Shown: positions 21,627-33,312 of the stretch, piece by piece | Numbering within the stretch: the stretch's first letter is position 1 | Layout: every line of letters starts with the position of its first letter | DNA from: Sarocladium kiliense | Taxonomy: Eukaryota; Ascomycota; Sordariomycetes; Hypocreales; Sarocladiaceae | DNA: 64,000 nucleotides | Direction: 5' to 3' | Assembly: GCA_030734395.1 (NCBI GenBank) | Contig: JAUZTG010000003.1 | Location: 930,001-994,000 of the forward strand | Notes under the pieces: generated by a model | Databases searched by the model: none | Seen by the model: only the letters and a program-made list of their open reading frames with translations | Told to the model about the DNA's origin: nothing | Position numbers and translations under genes: made by a program

Positions 21627-23075
21627 TTATCCCGACGGAAGCTTTCCCTTCATCGGCTCGCCAGGACCGCTCTGGTCGATGCCCTCCCATTCTTCCCCAT
21701 CCCAGCCTTTGCGCTCCTCCATAGCATTCGTTTCGCCATTCTCGGCCATCTGCTTAACATCGCTCCAGTACGCCAGCCTCCTGACTTCTTCGTCAGCGTG
21801 CTTCACTGCGTTCCGGAGTGCCTCGTGGCGGTCTTTCAATCCTGCATCGGCTTTGTCCTTTTTCTTCTCCAGCTCGTCCGTTGTAGAGTCGAAAATCTGC
21901 ATGAGATGGCTGAGAAGCAAGCGTCTTGACGCCTGGAAGACGAACAGGCCCATAATGTCGTGCATCTCTTCTGTCAATTGGTGTAAGTCCAGACCATTCT
22001 CGAGGTAGTTTTCGACGGCTTCCAGCTTCTCGCGATCTATCCGAGCCTTTCGGAGGATCTGAAGCAAAGTCTCGACATCTTGGATATCTGGCAGCTTCAC
22101 AGGCTCCCCCGAAACAGAGGATATCTGCGACATGCTGGGTGCTTTGCTCGGGTCCCTGCTGCTAGCAAGGCTGCCATAAGACGGTTTCGTCCGCGTCGAG
22201 GCGGGTCGAATGACGAAGTAGTCGGTATTGAGGTGATGCATGTCAGCCGAAACCTCCTCGGTGGGCTTCTTTGCTCTTTTCCTGATCCAGGCACGCCTCC
22301 TGACAAACGAGTTCCACCACTTCGGTCCATGCCACGAGAACTTCTTCGAGTAGGCAAAGGAATATTCCCAACCTCCCTCGTCCATCCCCTCCTGGTGGTT
22401 CACACGCCATTCGGGCCATACCCATTCCCAAGACGGATCCGGCACGGTTGCGGTGTATATACTGGTCGGAGACGGGTTGTGATAGGCATTGGCTAGACAA
22501 CATGTGTTAGCATTGCCGTTCTTGCTTATGCTCCTTCGTTATTAGCACTTACTCCATGGCGTTGCGTCCAGACCACCAAGTGCAGCTGCTGAGAAAAGCG
22601 CAGCGCCGCATAAGAAGCCGCCTCTTTCGTTTTCGTACAAGATGTCGATCACAGTCTCTCGCTCGACACGCGGCTTCTTCGGTTTGACATTTGGGTTGTT
22701 TTCGCGGAAGATATTCGGCGAAGCCTCTTGAACAGAAATAGACGGTCGCAATGCATCCTGAGCTAGTTCGGCCTCATGCTGATGCCCGTTGGATGGTCGG
22801 CCGGCATCAGACCGTGGTCTTTCGCTGGTTCGATTGGTGGTGGGGGAGCCGTTCGTGCGATCTTCGTCTGTTGTGGCACCATCGCCTCGGTGCTGCAGCA
22901 ATTCGGCATTGGTTGACGACCGGCTCACCTCTACGGTATCTTCGTTGCTTGGCCTATCCTGGTTACGGGAGGCCGAGCCATCGTGGTCTATGAGATCGAT
23001 CTCATGGTCGTAGTCCTTTGGACGCAGGGTGCCAGCGCGGCGGTTGCTCTTCACTTTGCTCTTGACTCTGAGCAT
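21627..23075 (-). CDS. Peroxin/Ferlin (DysF) domain protein, Mug65/Spo73-type
   Basis: Two exons: 22553-23075 and 21627-22492 (complement) with a 60-nt intron (GTAAGT donor, GCTAAC branch, CTAG acceptor); 462 aa. Residues 1-135 are polar and disordered. Next comes ETVIDILYENERGGFLCG, then LGGLDATPWTNAYHNPSPTS (the intron falls inside PWT). After that come the Trp-rich dysferlin repeat strands: PDPSWEWVWPEWRVN, EGGWEYSFAYSKKFSWHG and WWNSFVRRRAWIRKR. This arrangement is the Peroxin/Ferlin domain of Pex24/Pex30-type proteins and of fission yeast Mug65 and budding yeast Spo73, which acts in prospore-membrane growth. The C-terminal 200 residues are helical (LLQILRKARIDREKLEAVEN ...), with no clear membrane span, so this is the soluble Mug65-like branch and not a peroxisomal membrane peroxin. 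Precise role unknown. Confidence 0.8.
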
Positions 23076-24473
23076 GACGATGTGGAGAGGTGTTGAGGGA
23101 TTCGAGTCAGTGACGGAGTGAGTGCACCGGGCTCATCGCGTGGAACACGATTCGGGGAGCGATGATGTCGTGGGAGGGGGATGATTTAGAGGCTGGGTTT
23201 CGATGTGGACATGATGACGCAGACGAGGATCTAGCTTCGAAATCTGGTACGAGTTGAGAGGACGAGAGATGGCGCTGTGAGAGTTCAGGACAAGAGGAAA
23301 AGGGGAAAGTGCAATATTTTTAGAGAATATCGAGAAGAGAGAAAGAGAGAAGCTGCAAGAGGGGGATAACCGAAGAGAGGATGAAGGTTGAGGGGGAAGG
23401 AAAGCGAAAACCGGGAAAGGGCAAGATTTCGGTGGCTTGTCGAGGCTAAGAAAGGGAGGCCACCACGGGAAGACCACCACCGTTCCAAACCCAATCAATC
23501 GCTAAGCCAGACTGCAGCACAAGAATTTAGGAGCAGATACGCTCATCTCCGTGATCGTGGCTGAGATGATCTAGCGCGAGGAACGGCCTCAGTCTAGTCT
23601 CGCCAAGATCCCCATGAGATAGCAGACGAAGAAGCTGAAGAGGATCTGGGAAAAGAGGGATCGTCACGATGATGAAGCTCGGGGGGGGGGAACAAACAGT
23701 GGAGTCTAGCGCTTGGGGACCCCTGCTGCGATCTGTGATGGGTGGCGCCTGAGGGTTCGCTGGATGGTGTGGTCGGGGCCCACTGTAGCCCGCTGGAAGA
23801 GACATCGAGTCCCGGGTAATCCCAGCTGTTGGCGTGACGTCACTGCTGAAGTGCAGCAGCTTGCATCCACTGAATGCTCCAGCCCAGCTGAGGCACCCGC
23901 TTGGCCCGGCGCAAACCGTCCGCGAACATGGGTTCAGCTGGGTCTGCATCTGTCAGATCACCAGCTTCAGAGCAGATGCACAGGCGATGGGCCCAATACA
24001 AGCAAGTAATGCTGGCCCCGTTACGGAGTACATCCTTTTTCTTCCATCTCTTAGCCAGTCATAATGAGACTTGTAGCTGGTTTAGCTCTGGAACAGCCGC
24101 CAAAAGCAGTTCCCAGGTACCCTGTCACCCAAGCTTGTCCCCAAGTTACGTCATGTACCGTTACATCACGCTGCTGCCAATGGCCATGGGTTGGATGGGC
24201 GGGCATACGATTGCATTGATGAGCTCTAGAACATGGTAGACACACACGCTGTAAACTGCAATAATCGTAGCAACCGTAGCAGCAGCTCTGGCATGCAAGC
24301 AGCACGTGGTCCTGGCCTGGAAATGAGCTGACCTCCCCCATTGCCCAATAAGTACCCTCCCCTTCCGCTTTCATCATCTTCGTCATTCCCCCTCCTCATT
24401 CCCCAATCACCCTCAACCAGCGTCCTCTCTCTTCTTCTCTCAAACACCAACAACAACTCAATCAACCGCCATC
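23076..24473. promoter_or_regulatory. Divergent 1.4-kb promoter region
   Basis: Lies between the starts of the Peroxin/Ferlin gene (-) and the calcofluor-hypersensitive-type gene (+). The plus-strand end (24350-24473) is C/T rich, then CAA rich, just before the ATG, a common layout of leaders of strongly expressed mould genes. A run of ten or more G lies near 23681-23690. No gene was found. Confidence 0.5.
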
Positions 24474-25024
24474 ATGTCCAAGTCCCGCGTCCCTCTCGCC
24501 CTCGGTCTCGCCGGTGCCGGTGGTATCGGTTACTACCTCTACAACGCTGGCGGTAACCCTAAGGCTGCTGAGAAGAAGTTTGAGGGTCAGTGAAGAGCCA
24601 TACCCGTCGTGATCATCATCACCCAGAGCCTCTCATGACTGACATTTTCGCCTATAGCTGATGCTCACAGAGCCGCCGCTTCCGCAAAGGCTCACCTCCC
24701 CGGCAGCTCCCCCGACGCAAAGAACTACGGCAAGGAAGCCGGTGCCAAGATCGACAACGCTGTAAGCATCCCTTCTTCCCTTCACCCGAGTTCAATCGAG
24801 GAGCTACCTTATTTCACCCAAACTCCGCATCACTGACAACTCTCGCACCACAGATCGCAGAGGCCGACAAGCAGGTCGGTCGCGCAAAGAGCAACGTTGA
24901 GGCCCTCGGCAAGGACGCCCGCGCAGAGGCCCTCAAGGCTGTCGACAAGTTCGACGCGAAGGTTGAGGAGGGCGCTGCCAAGGCGAAGAGCGGTGTCTCT
25001 AGCTGGTTCGGCGGCAGCAAGTAA
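24474..25024 (+). CDS. Calcofluor white hypersensitive-type small protein
   Basis: Three exons: 24474-24585, 24658-24761 and 24854-25024; 128 aa, with introns of 72 and 92 nt. The protein begins MSKSRVPLALGLAGAGGIGYYLYNAGG, a short Gly-rich hydrophobic segment that looks like a single membrane anchor. A charged, Ala/Lys/Glu-rich amphipathic helix region follows, containing two similar repeats (AHRAAASAKAHLPG; AIAEADKQVGRAKSNVEALG), and the protein ends SSWFGGSK. Moulds have a conserved family with this organisation annotated as 'calcofluor white hypersensitive protein', linked by name to cell-wall stress sensitivity; the mechanism is not known to me. The many Ala/Lys repeats also recall LEA-like proteins. 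Codon use is strongly biased (GCC, AAG, GGC), suggesting high expression. Confidence 0.75.
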
Positions 25025-25288
25025 TTGAACTGGGTTAAATGGAAGTTGGGATCATGGCCAAGTTGACTTAATTCGGAAACGCGCGAGGACGATGAGGATG
25101 GAGCCAGTATTGCTTTCTTCTCTCTGGTGTACGTACCATCTGAACCGATCGTTCAGTCTTGGGAGTGGGTGTTTAACCAATAGGCGTTCATCTCAATTCA
25201 TATTACTCTCATACACCTTTCTTCTCCATGCTGCCCTGTCCTTTACCCATGCTCTATAACGTTACAGATATGTCTAGCCGCGATGTCA

Positions 25289-28087
25289 TCACTCCAGCTC
25301 CGCCGCTACCAGCTTCAGCACCTCCTCGACCGACTTCCTCGCATTCGCCGGCCGCTTCGCAACCCTCTGCCAAACCTCTCCATGTTTTGGCTCACTCGCC
25401 ACACACTTACTGACCACCTCCCCTCTCTTCTCCGCTGTCCCATGCTGCTCTAAAAACTTATAATACCATGCCCAACTATCTCCCCTATCACTGTCCAACA
25501 CCAACGCCTTCTCAAACCAGCTCTGCGCCTTGTCCAGCTTCCTGTCTCCCCAGAAGATTCGCGCCACAGCCACGAACAGCTCGGCATCGCTATCGACCTT
25601 CTTGATTGCCTCGAGGGACCGCGGTTTGCGTTGTGTACGAGGCTCAAGGTGCCAGATCTGTTCGGACCAGAGGAGGCCGGATTTCGGGACTTCCTGCTGG
25701 GCTTTGGCCATGAGGGATTTGGCTTGTGCGAGGTTCCCGGCGCGGCGCTCGAGACGGACGGATTCGCACCAGAGCTCGGCATTCTTGGGTACGGCGAGTC
25801 GGGCACGGTCGAGGACGGAACGGGCTTTGACTGTGAGACCAGCTTGTTCCTCGAGGCGTGAATATAGAAGCCACAGTGGGACAGACTTCGGTACTGCCTT
25901 GACGCCTGTTGCATATGCATCTCGAGCCTGTGGAATCTTGCCTAGATCCTCGTAGATCTGTCCTTTCAGCATCCACAGCTTCGGCGAAGCTGGGAAGAGC
26001 TGTAGCGCTTGAAGGCAAAGGTCCAATGCCGTTTCGGTATTGCCCAGCACGCGTTCAAATACAACGCTCTTCATCCACACACGATCCGTCGGGGCCTTGT
26101 CACGGGCCACCTCAAGAAGCTGCCTTGCCTGATCCTCATTATCGTTCTCAGCCTCGAGCTTAACGGCCGAGAGCCAGATATCTTCGTTATTGGGGTTGTG
26201 ATTGAAGGCACGCTTGAGGACAAGACGTGCGCCGTCGACATCCTTGGCCTGCCATTTCTCCTTCGCCAGTGTCATCCAAAGTTCCTCGCTGCGTGGGCAA
26301 GCCTCAACAGCTTTTTCGAGGACTTGCCAGAGAGTCTCGCGTGTGCCGTGATTACGCTCCAGGTCTGCTGCTGCTGTCCAAAGAGTCTTGCTGTTGACGA
26401 AGACACGGAGAGCGTATGCGTAAATGGCCCTGGCAGTCTCGTAGCGGCCGCGGTTGATGCTGCCACGAGCATCTTCTTGCCAAGTGTCCTTGCGATCGTC
26501 ATCCTCATCGAGACCCCATCCAAGCGTCTCGCGAATAATGTTCTCACAGGTCACAATCGCCCCGTCCTCCTCACACTTCTCTGCCTCGGCAATCCATTCC
26601 TCCCGCTTCGGCATAGCAGACTCCTTGACGAGAACCTGCACCGCACGCTTCATAACATTGACCTTCTGAGCCTGTCCCAGCTGCTCCTGTAGTCTTGCAG
26701 CCGCAATCCAGATCTCATGTGACGTCGGGCAAGCTTTTCGTGCCTTATTGAGAACCTTTTGTGCATTCTCCGGTGTCTCAAGCCGCGCCAGCGCAAGCCA
26801 GAGGTCTACCGACAGTGGAATCAGATCTGTTGCCTTCGCCAGCATCAGGCGCGCGTCTGCTGGATCCTCTTCCAGATTGACGGCCTCTTTCCATAGCGCC
26901 TCTGATTCGGGGATGTGATCAAGTGCTTGCCGGATAACACGTTTCTTGTTGCTGGGGATAGTCTCGAGACGCATAGCTTCGACCCAAAGCCTGACGGATC
27001 GACCATTCGCCTCAATAGCACGCCGTGCAATGACCTTTGCGTTCGGGGACTCATGGTTGAGGCGGATATTCTCAAGCCATGCATCCTCGCTCTTCGGGCA
27101 TCGCATACAGCCTTGATCAATAGTCTTTCGCGCCGATACAATCTTGCCGGCCAGTTCCTCCAAACGAGCAGCGGCGATCCAGCCCAAAGCGTTGTTCGGA
27201 TTGGTTTTCACCACAGACTGTAGAAGCTCTCGCACACGGTTGATGTCGCCGACTTGCGCCTGGCCCTCTGTCATCTGCATCTTGTTGAGATTCGTGATGT
27301 ATCCCTGTGGATCGATGCTCGTTGAGCTACCGCCGATAGTAGAGTCTCCTCCTGCGCTTTGTGATGCCGCTTCCAACCTCGACTTGAGCACCTTGTCTCT
27401 CGCAGCACCAATCTTAGCGAAATTTGTCATGGTTCCATCTGCGTTTTCACCAGCCCCGGATGATGCACCGCCAGGCGCACCATCGTCCGTGACCGTCGTC
27501 GACATCTCTCCAGCATCTCTCGCTGCCGCAAGCACACTGTCTGGAACCGCGTAAAATCGCTGTCTCAGCGCTTGTTTGCTTCGTCTGTTCTTGCCTGTCA
27601 AATCACCGACCTCGGGAAGATTTGCCCAGTCGTCGTCCGATACTGTGGCGAGTGCGCGCTTCAGGTCTGTGAACTGCTGCTGAATCTTGGGGTTGTTGCG
27701 CTCGTACTCTTCACGTTCGGCCTGTTCCCGTGCTTCTCTCTGGCGTTTCCTCCTATCCATGCGCTCGTCGACCCATTCCCAAATCTTGTCTGCCTCCTCA
27801 TCCTCCTTATCATATACACCTCCTGCGAAGAGACCAACCTCGTTGTCGGGATCTTGGTATCGGTCGTCATCTGCGCCGTCATCCTCCTTGGCCTTGTCCT
27901 TGTCTTTGCCATCGAGTCCAAGCTGAGCCGCGCGCTTGGCCAGCATCTCCTTCATCTGGTCTTCGCTGGGTCCTTCCTTCGCCGGGCCGAGATCAGATCT
28001 GGTCGTGAAGCCCGTAGCTCCACGACCGAGACCTGCGACATAGTTCTCGGGAGCCGGCTGGCTCAGGAAGTCGCGCCGGCCAGTCAT
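25289..28087 (-). CDS. PRP6: Pre-mRNA splicing factor PRP6 (Prp1/U5-102K)
   Basis: Single intronless frame of 932 aa, the usual length. Prp6 is the HAT-repeat scaffold that bridges U5 and U4/U6 in the tri-snRNP. The N-terminal PRP1 domain is complete: RRDFLSQPAPENYVAGLGRGATGFTTRSD, DRYQDPDNEVGLFAGGVYDKEDEEAD, IWEWVDERMDRRR-like, NPKIQQQFTDLKRAL and WANLPEVGDLTGKNRR. From about residue 280 to the end there are roughly nineteen HAT/TPR-like helix pairs with the recurring W-x-x-A/L and P-x-x-x-x-[IL]W pattern (GWIAAARLEELAG, CPKSEDAWLENIRL, VPKSVPLWLLYSRLEE, NAELWCESVRLERRAG). It shares a 326-bp divergent promoter with DIM1. Confidence 0.95.
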   Translation of the reverse strand: MTGRRDFLSQPAPENYVAGLGRGATGFTTRSDLGPAKEGPSEDQMKEMLAKRAAQLGLDGKDKDKAKEDDGADDDRYQDPDNEVGLFAGGVYDKEDEEADKIWEWVDERMDRRKRQREAREQAEREEYERNNPKIQQQFTDLKRALATVSDDDWANLPEVGDLTGKNRRSKQALRQRFYAVPDSVLAAARDAGEMSTTVTDDGAPGGASSGAGENADGTMTNFAKIGAARDKVLKSRLEAASQSAGGDSTIGGSSTSIDPQGYITNLNKMQMTEGQAQVGDINRVRELLQSVVKTNPNNALGWIAAARLEELAGKIVSARKTIDQGCMRCPKSEDAWLENIRLNHESPNAKVIARRAIEANGRSVRLWVEAMRLETIPSNKKRVIRQALDHIPESEALWKEAVNLEEDPADARLMLAKATDLIPLSVDLWLALARLETPENAQKVLNKARKACPTSHEIWIAAARLQEQLGQAQKVNVMKRAVQVLVKESAMPKREEWIAEAEKCEEDGAIVTCENIIRETLGWGLDEDDDRKDTWQEDARGSINRGRYETARAIYAYALRVFVNSKTLWTAAADLERNHGTRETLWQVLEKAVEACPRSEELWMTLAKEKWQAKDVDGARLVLKRAFNHNPNNEDIWLSAVKLEAENDNEDQARQLLEVARDKAPTDRVWMKSVVFERVLGNTETALDLCLQALQLFPASPKLWMLKGQIYEDLGKIPQARDAYATGVKAVPKSVPLWLLYSRLEEQAGLTVKARSVLDRARLAVPKNAELWCESVRLERRAGNLAQAKSLMAKAQQEVPKSGLLWSEQIWHLEPRTQRKPRSLEAIKKVDSDAELFVAVARIFWGDRKLDKAQSWFEKALVLDSDRGDSWAWYYKFLEQHGTAEKRGEVVSKCVASEPKHGEVWQRVAKRPANARKSVEEVLKLVAAELE

Positions 28088-28413
28088 CGCGACGACGCGA
28101 CAGTGGTCGCTCGTACGTTGTGTTTGTCGACAGGTAAATGAATGACTTGTCGTAAGGACAGCGATCGCGCGTGTATTTTGTGCCTAAAATCGGGGCGCCA
28201 GTGTGGTAAAGTGTTGTGTTGATGTCAAGTCGAAAAGAGCAGACGAAGAATCGCAGTTAGCTCCCCAGGCTTCCATCGCCATCCTTATCGATAGCGCGGC
28301 TCCAGCAAAAAGTTTCCCGCCATCACCGCCACCCCTCGCTTCGCATCCCACTCTACGACAAAAAGTCACAGCAGCTTCTTCCTGTCCTTCGCACCAGAAC
28401 AGACCCTGCCACA
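28088..28413. promoter_or_regulatory. Bidirectional promoter PRP6 / DIM1
   Basis: 326 bp separate the two ATGs, so both 5' UTRs and core promoters must fit here. The region joins an mRNA-splicing gene to an rRNA-processing gene. No TATA box is obvious. Confidence 0.6.
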
Positions 28414-29638
28414 ATGGCCAAGGCAAAACATGCAAAGCGCAGCAGCGCTTCCAGCACCCCTTACGACCGACCCAGCGCCGGCGGTAACAGCGGTGCCGCC
28501 AAGAACAACGTCTTCAAGTTCAACACCAATTTCGGCCAGCACATCCTGAAGAACCCCGGTGTGTCAGACGCCATTGTCGAGAAGGCTTATCTCAAGCCTA
28601 CGGATACCGTCCTCGAAGTTGGGCCTGGAACAGGTAACCTAACCGTCAGGATTCTGGAGCGCGCAAGAAAATGCATTTGCGTTGAATTGGATCCTAGGAT
28701 GGCGGCTGAAGTTACGAAGCGAGTGCAGGGAACGCCGGAGCAGAAGAAGTTGGAGGTCATGCTTGGAGATGTAATCAAGACGGAGCTACCGCAGTTTGAT
28801 GTCTGCATTTCAAATACCCCCTACCAGGTGCGTACTCGGGCACTTCCCCTTGAAGCCCTTCGCCTTGCTCTCCCCTACGTACGAATGCTGACATCTCCAA
28901 CAGATTTCTAGTCCTCTCGTCTTCAAGCTACTCGCCATGCCCAACCCGCCACGCACTTCCGTCCTCATGTTCCAGCGCGAATTCGCACTCCGTCTGACCG
29001 CTCGGCCTGGCGACGCCTTGTACTGTCGCCTCTCCGTCAACGCCCAATTCTGGGCCAAGATCACGCATATCATGAAAGTCGGCAAGAACAACTTCAAACC
29101 CCCACCCCAAGTCGAATCTTCCGTCGTGCGAATCGAGCCTAAGATTGGCAAGGACCGACCAAACGTCAGCTGGGATGAGTGGGACGGCCTGCTCCGTGTC
29201 TGCTTTGTGAGGAAGAATAAGACTTTGAGGGCCAGTTGGTTGGGAACGAAGGAGGTGTTGGCTATGGCCGAGAAAAACTACAGGACATGGTGTGCCATGA
29301 ACGGTGTACCTATCGACGAGACCGTCATCGAGGACGGAGCAGAGGATGCCGACATGGAGGCCGAAGACGCCATGCATGAGGACGATGATGCTGGCGCAAT
29401 GGAAGTTGACGGCGACGACGATGCGCCAGATTTCTTCAAGGAGTTCAAGGCATCCGCCGTGCCAAAGACAAAAAGCAAGCGCAAGAAGACAAAGGTCGCG
29501 GAGCTGGTGAGGGAGAAGATTCGCAAGGTGCTCGAGGACGTGACAGAGCTGGCAGACAAGCGTGCTGGAAAGTGCGACGAGGGTGATTTCTTGCGGCTGC
29601 TGTATGCCTTCAATGAGGAGGGCATCCATTTTTCATGA
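28414..29638 (+). CDS. DIM1: 18S rRNA adenine dimethyltransferase DIM1
   Basis: Two exons: 28414-28827 and 28904-29638 with a 76-nt intron; 382 aa. Dim1 (KsgA family) dimethylates the two adjacent adenines near the 3' end of 18S rRNA and is also needed for pre-rRNA cleavage in the nucleolus. Visible: a Lys/Ser-rich N-terminus, FNTNFGQHILKNPGV, SAM motif I VLEVGPGTGNLT, CVELDPRM, LGDVIKTELP and the catalytic NTPYQ/ISSPLVF motif. The intron falls exactly after the Gln of NTPYQ. Substrate-binding MFQREFALRLTARPGD and FKPPPQVESSVVRI follow. An acidic insertion (about residues 285-315) and Lys-rich KTKSKRKKTK precede the C-terminal helix, as in other moulds. Confidence 0.95.
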
Positions 29639-30575
29639 TGCAGGCGAGGGAGTCGGTATGAAATCATGATAGGATTCAGAATTTGGGTTGGCGTTTAGGA
29701 GATTAGTTGAGCTTCAAGCACATAAATATTTCACCGCGGATCGTCGTTTCAAGACCGGTCTTTCACACATCGCATACAAATGCAGTATGACGTTGATATC
29801 AGTTTCATTATGAACAACGCCTGGAATCTCCCAACTCCCTATCCTGCCCAGTGGCTTTCCTATGTACATGTTTCACCTGAAGGGATATCAACCGCTTTCC
29901 CGCCCGGCTTTCAGTTTCCCTCACCCCCTACATGTTGCACTCAAACAGTTCCATCACCAAAATCGCCGTGAAAAGTACACTCGCCAGAACGTAGAGGAAA
30001 TAGCACGCTCTCCAAAGGTCAACCCTGTCTATCGCCTTTTTTGCAGGTAATCAGAATAGAGAATGGTTCAGAACAAAAAACAAAACTCCTTGCAGGCTTG
30101 AAGGTGAACATCCTTTTGTTTTCCATCAGGGAATCTTCGCGGTTGCAGTAGGACAAAAAGGGAGAACGAGAATCAGTCCGAGTAACATCCCTATTGCACC
30201 ATATTCTGATTGTCTGTCCATGGTTATGGGGACTTTTGGCCTGTTGGGGATGATCATTCCCGGCGGGTCTGAGCCCATTGACTGGGTTCATTAAAGTGTT
30301 TGAACAAGAAGGAATGGGGGAGAACAAATGGAAGTGGCCCGTTGTTTTTGGTGCCGGGGGCGTCCAGTGAAGATTGCTCTTTTGGGCTGTTCTATGATTT
30401 GAGGCCGTGTCTGTCGATCCTGTGCATCCTTGGCTATGGCCTTGGGCTGCTTCGAATGATGAGAGGCCTTTCGGCACACTCATGGGTCTCTCGGGTATTG
30501 TCGTGAATTCGTCGTGGTATACAAAGCAGAACGAAAACAAAAGGAAAAGAAAACGTGACAGATTGTCACTGTGGT
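29639..30575. other. Convergent intergenic region
   Basis: 3' regions of DIM1 (+) and VAC7 (-), 937 bp. No convincing gene, repeat or RNA was seen. Confidence 0.6.
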
Positions 30576-33312
30576 TTAGTCGATGTCATCCGTCAGCGTG
30601 TTGTTTGGCTTGAGTGACGGGTCGCTGGCCGAGTTTGGCTTGACGTGCGTCCTACCAGAGACAGTGGCACTTCGGATGTGTGCGCTGAGCGGGAGGCTGT
30701 ACTTGACAACACCCTTGACGATGAGATCAAACTCATTTTGGTAGATACGTTCCCAGCGTTCAGAACCTCCTGATGTTCCATTGCCTGGGAACGGCAGCTG
30801 CATCTCTCCAGTAGACTGCGAGGTGCCTTTATGAAACAGCGAGCCCTCGAAAGTCAGGGAGCTGTCAAACTCGGTGATTCTACCCAGCAGGACGTTGGGC
30901 TTTGAATCGTCGTTTCCATCATCTGGATCACCGGTGGGTGGATCGTCAAGCGGATCGTCCCAGGGGTGAAGCTCGTCTGGGCCATGGGGACTATCCCACC
31001 AGTCTGAGTCTGTGCCAGCATGCTCGCTCTTTGCAAAGATCTCGAGATTGGCCTGATCGATGGTGACGACAACAATATTAGGATTATGTGCTTTGACCGA
31101 GAGGTCGAACATCAAAACCTGCTCGCTTGTGACGACGTTGCTGATTGAGACGATCTCAATGTTCGTCATGGGTTGTGAAGTTGCAAACATGAAGCCTATG
31201 GCACCCGTAATGACCAGCAGCAGCATCATGGTCAGCACCAGGCAAGCCGCAAACCGGTTGAGGTAAGATGATCTTCTACCGAAACTCTGAGACTCGGCCT
31301 GTCGTAAATTGTGTGGCCCGCGTCTGCCGCCAGATCGGTAAGAACGTGCGCTTCCCACCAGAGGCGTCCGCTCATCGTCCGCTCCAGTTTCGTCGAGGTC
31401 ATAGCTTCCAGACATTTGCATCGAACGCTTCGCACTGAGCCCACGAGCAGATTGATGGTTCCTCGGACTAGGAGGGCCGGACGAGTTCCGCGACGCCGCT
31501 CCGCTCAGCTTTGACCTTGCGGCATTGGGAAAAGGTGACTCGTTATCGAACAGAGACGGATGTTTGGGTGGCTCTCGCCCCCAACGACCAATGTGATGGA
31601 GGCGGCGAGTGGTGCCCCGAGCCGAGCCTGTCCCATTGCTGCGGCCTGTGCCAGTGCCATCCTCATCGCCTGTGGTAATAGAATCATTGCCATTGGCTGC
31701 AGAAGTATTGACGAATTTCATGTTCTTCTTTGGGCCATTGGCCGGTCCTGCGCTGCCATCCATCACGCTGTGGATGGAGCGGAAGTTCTGTCGATCGGCC
31801 TGGCTGACCATAGACGTGGCACTGGGTGTCCGAGAGTGGAAGCGACGAGTGTTGCGGTCACTAGCCTCTGGTGGGTTGGAGTCGTAAACGAATGTCTCCT
31901 CAGAGTCTGAGGTGTTTGCCTCATCAACTGCGCTGGCGATTTTGGCCTCAAAAATATCGGCTTTCGAGGATGCTAGATGATTCGGTGTCAGCGAGGCTAT
32001 CCTTCCATGACCAAACTCAATGAAGTCGGTTCGGCGCCAGCATGGAGACTAGCGAACGAGACCGCATCGGTTTCTCCAGCGACATTTAGGCTTCGCTGAA
32101 GCAGCGAGATGTTTGGAGTGGACCACTAGCAACCCACTAAAAACAAAGATCAGACGTACCTGTTCCTGCAACGGCTGCTGGCTGCTTGCGAGTGGCCTTC
32201 TTCTTTTCTCTGCGTGGCCTGATCGTCTCATTGCTTGGCTTCGTCTTGAGAGTACCGTTGCTGTTCTCGCCTTTCGTATTTGTCGATAATGCAATCTGGG
32301 GAATACTCGGAACAGTCTCAGTCTCGACCGTCATGTTCTGCGTCGAGCCTTCGGCTTTGGTTTTGCCTCCCTTTGCTGACAGTGCACTAGACTGTCGACT
32401 TACAACCGGCGGTGGCACAGAGGTTGGCCGCTTCATATCAGCCATAGAGTTGCCGCTCTCGTTGCCGCTCTCCTTTTCTTGGGAAGGCCACGATGGTCGG
32501 GTCTTCAGCCCGCGTACATCATGAAGAGCACTGTCAGACTGGTTCTCGGGGTTCGCCAACTTCTCTTTTACTTGCTCCATCAACACTGGGTCAGCCTTGG
32601 GGCTAGGCGAGTTTGGCAGGCTGACTTCCTGGACCGTTTCCAAGGCTGCACGAGCCGGAGTCCTGTGTCCTGAGTTTCCCTGCGAATCCTCAGTCTCACT
32701 TTCCGAAGCCTCGGGAACGAATTCTGTGGTGATGGGGGAAAGCGACGGTTTTTGTACGGTGATTGATGGTGCATCTGGCTCTTGCCGCCGACCAGATGCG
32801 CTGGGTCGGTTCAGCTGAGGAGGAGGTGAGCGTAGTCGAGGGGAGATAGGCCATCGTGGGCTATCTTTGAGATCAGTGATGACTGTGGGTTTCGAGGGTG
32901 TAGCATTTTCGGTAGAGGAGTCTTGGGCGGGTAGTAGGGTCGGCGTTGTGACTGCTGTCAAAATCCGCGACGATGAAGTCGGGCCGGGTATACTTGATCG
33001 CATCTGACGCGATGGGCTCAGATCGTGTTGACTGCTTCGTCGAGAGCTCGAGGCGCTGAGTTTGGTGCTAGACGCCGTCCGTCTCGGGTTGCGTACAGGG
33101 GAGGATTCGCGAGAACCGAAAGGTGACGGGTTGCCAGAGTTGTTGGCGGAAGACTGTTTCGATGATGGGCCATCGGCTTGTACAGCAGAGATATTCCGCT
33201 TGGGAGGTGCGACAGATGAAGGCTCGGGTGCGGATAGTTGATTAGGCGTTGATGTCGAAGTTGCGGACTGAGCGGCAGACGCGCCGTCAGTTGCAGCGGA
33301 TGACTTGTCCAT
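30576..33312 (-). CDS. VAC7: Vacuolar segregation protein VAC7
   Basis: Two exons: 32160-33312 and 30576-31972 (complement) with a 187-nt intron; 849 aa. Vac7 is a vacuole-membrane activator of the PI3P 5-kinase Fab1, controlling PI(3,5)P2 synthesis and vacuole size. Residues 1-380 are Ser/Pro-rich and disordered, ending in a basic PRREKKKATRKQ patch. Exon 2 opens with the conserved ASSKADIFEAKIASAVDE helix, then EETFVYDSNPPE and RTPSATSMVSQ. A single membrane helix lies at about residues 625-648 (CLVLTMMLLLVITGAIGFMF). The following luminal domain resembles a late-embryogenesis/NDR-like fold (IVSISNVVTSEQVLMFDLSVKAHNPNIVVVTIDQANLEIFAKS), with an acidic Asp/Pro insert. The match to mould Vac7 covers the whole length. 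Confidence 0.9.
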
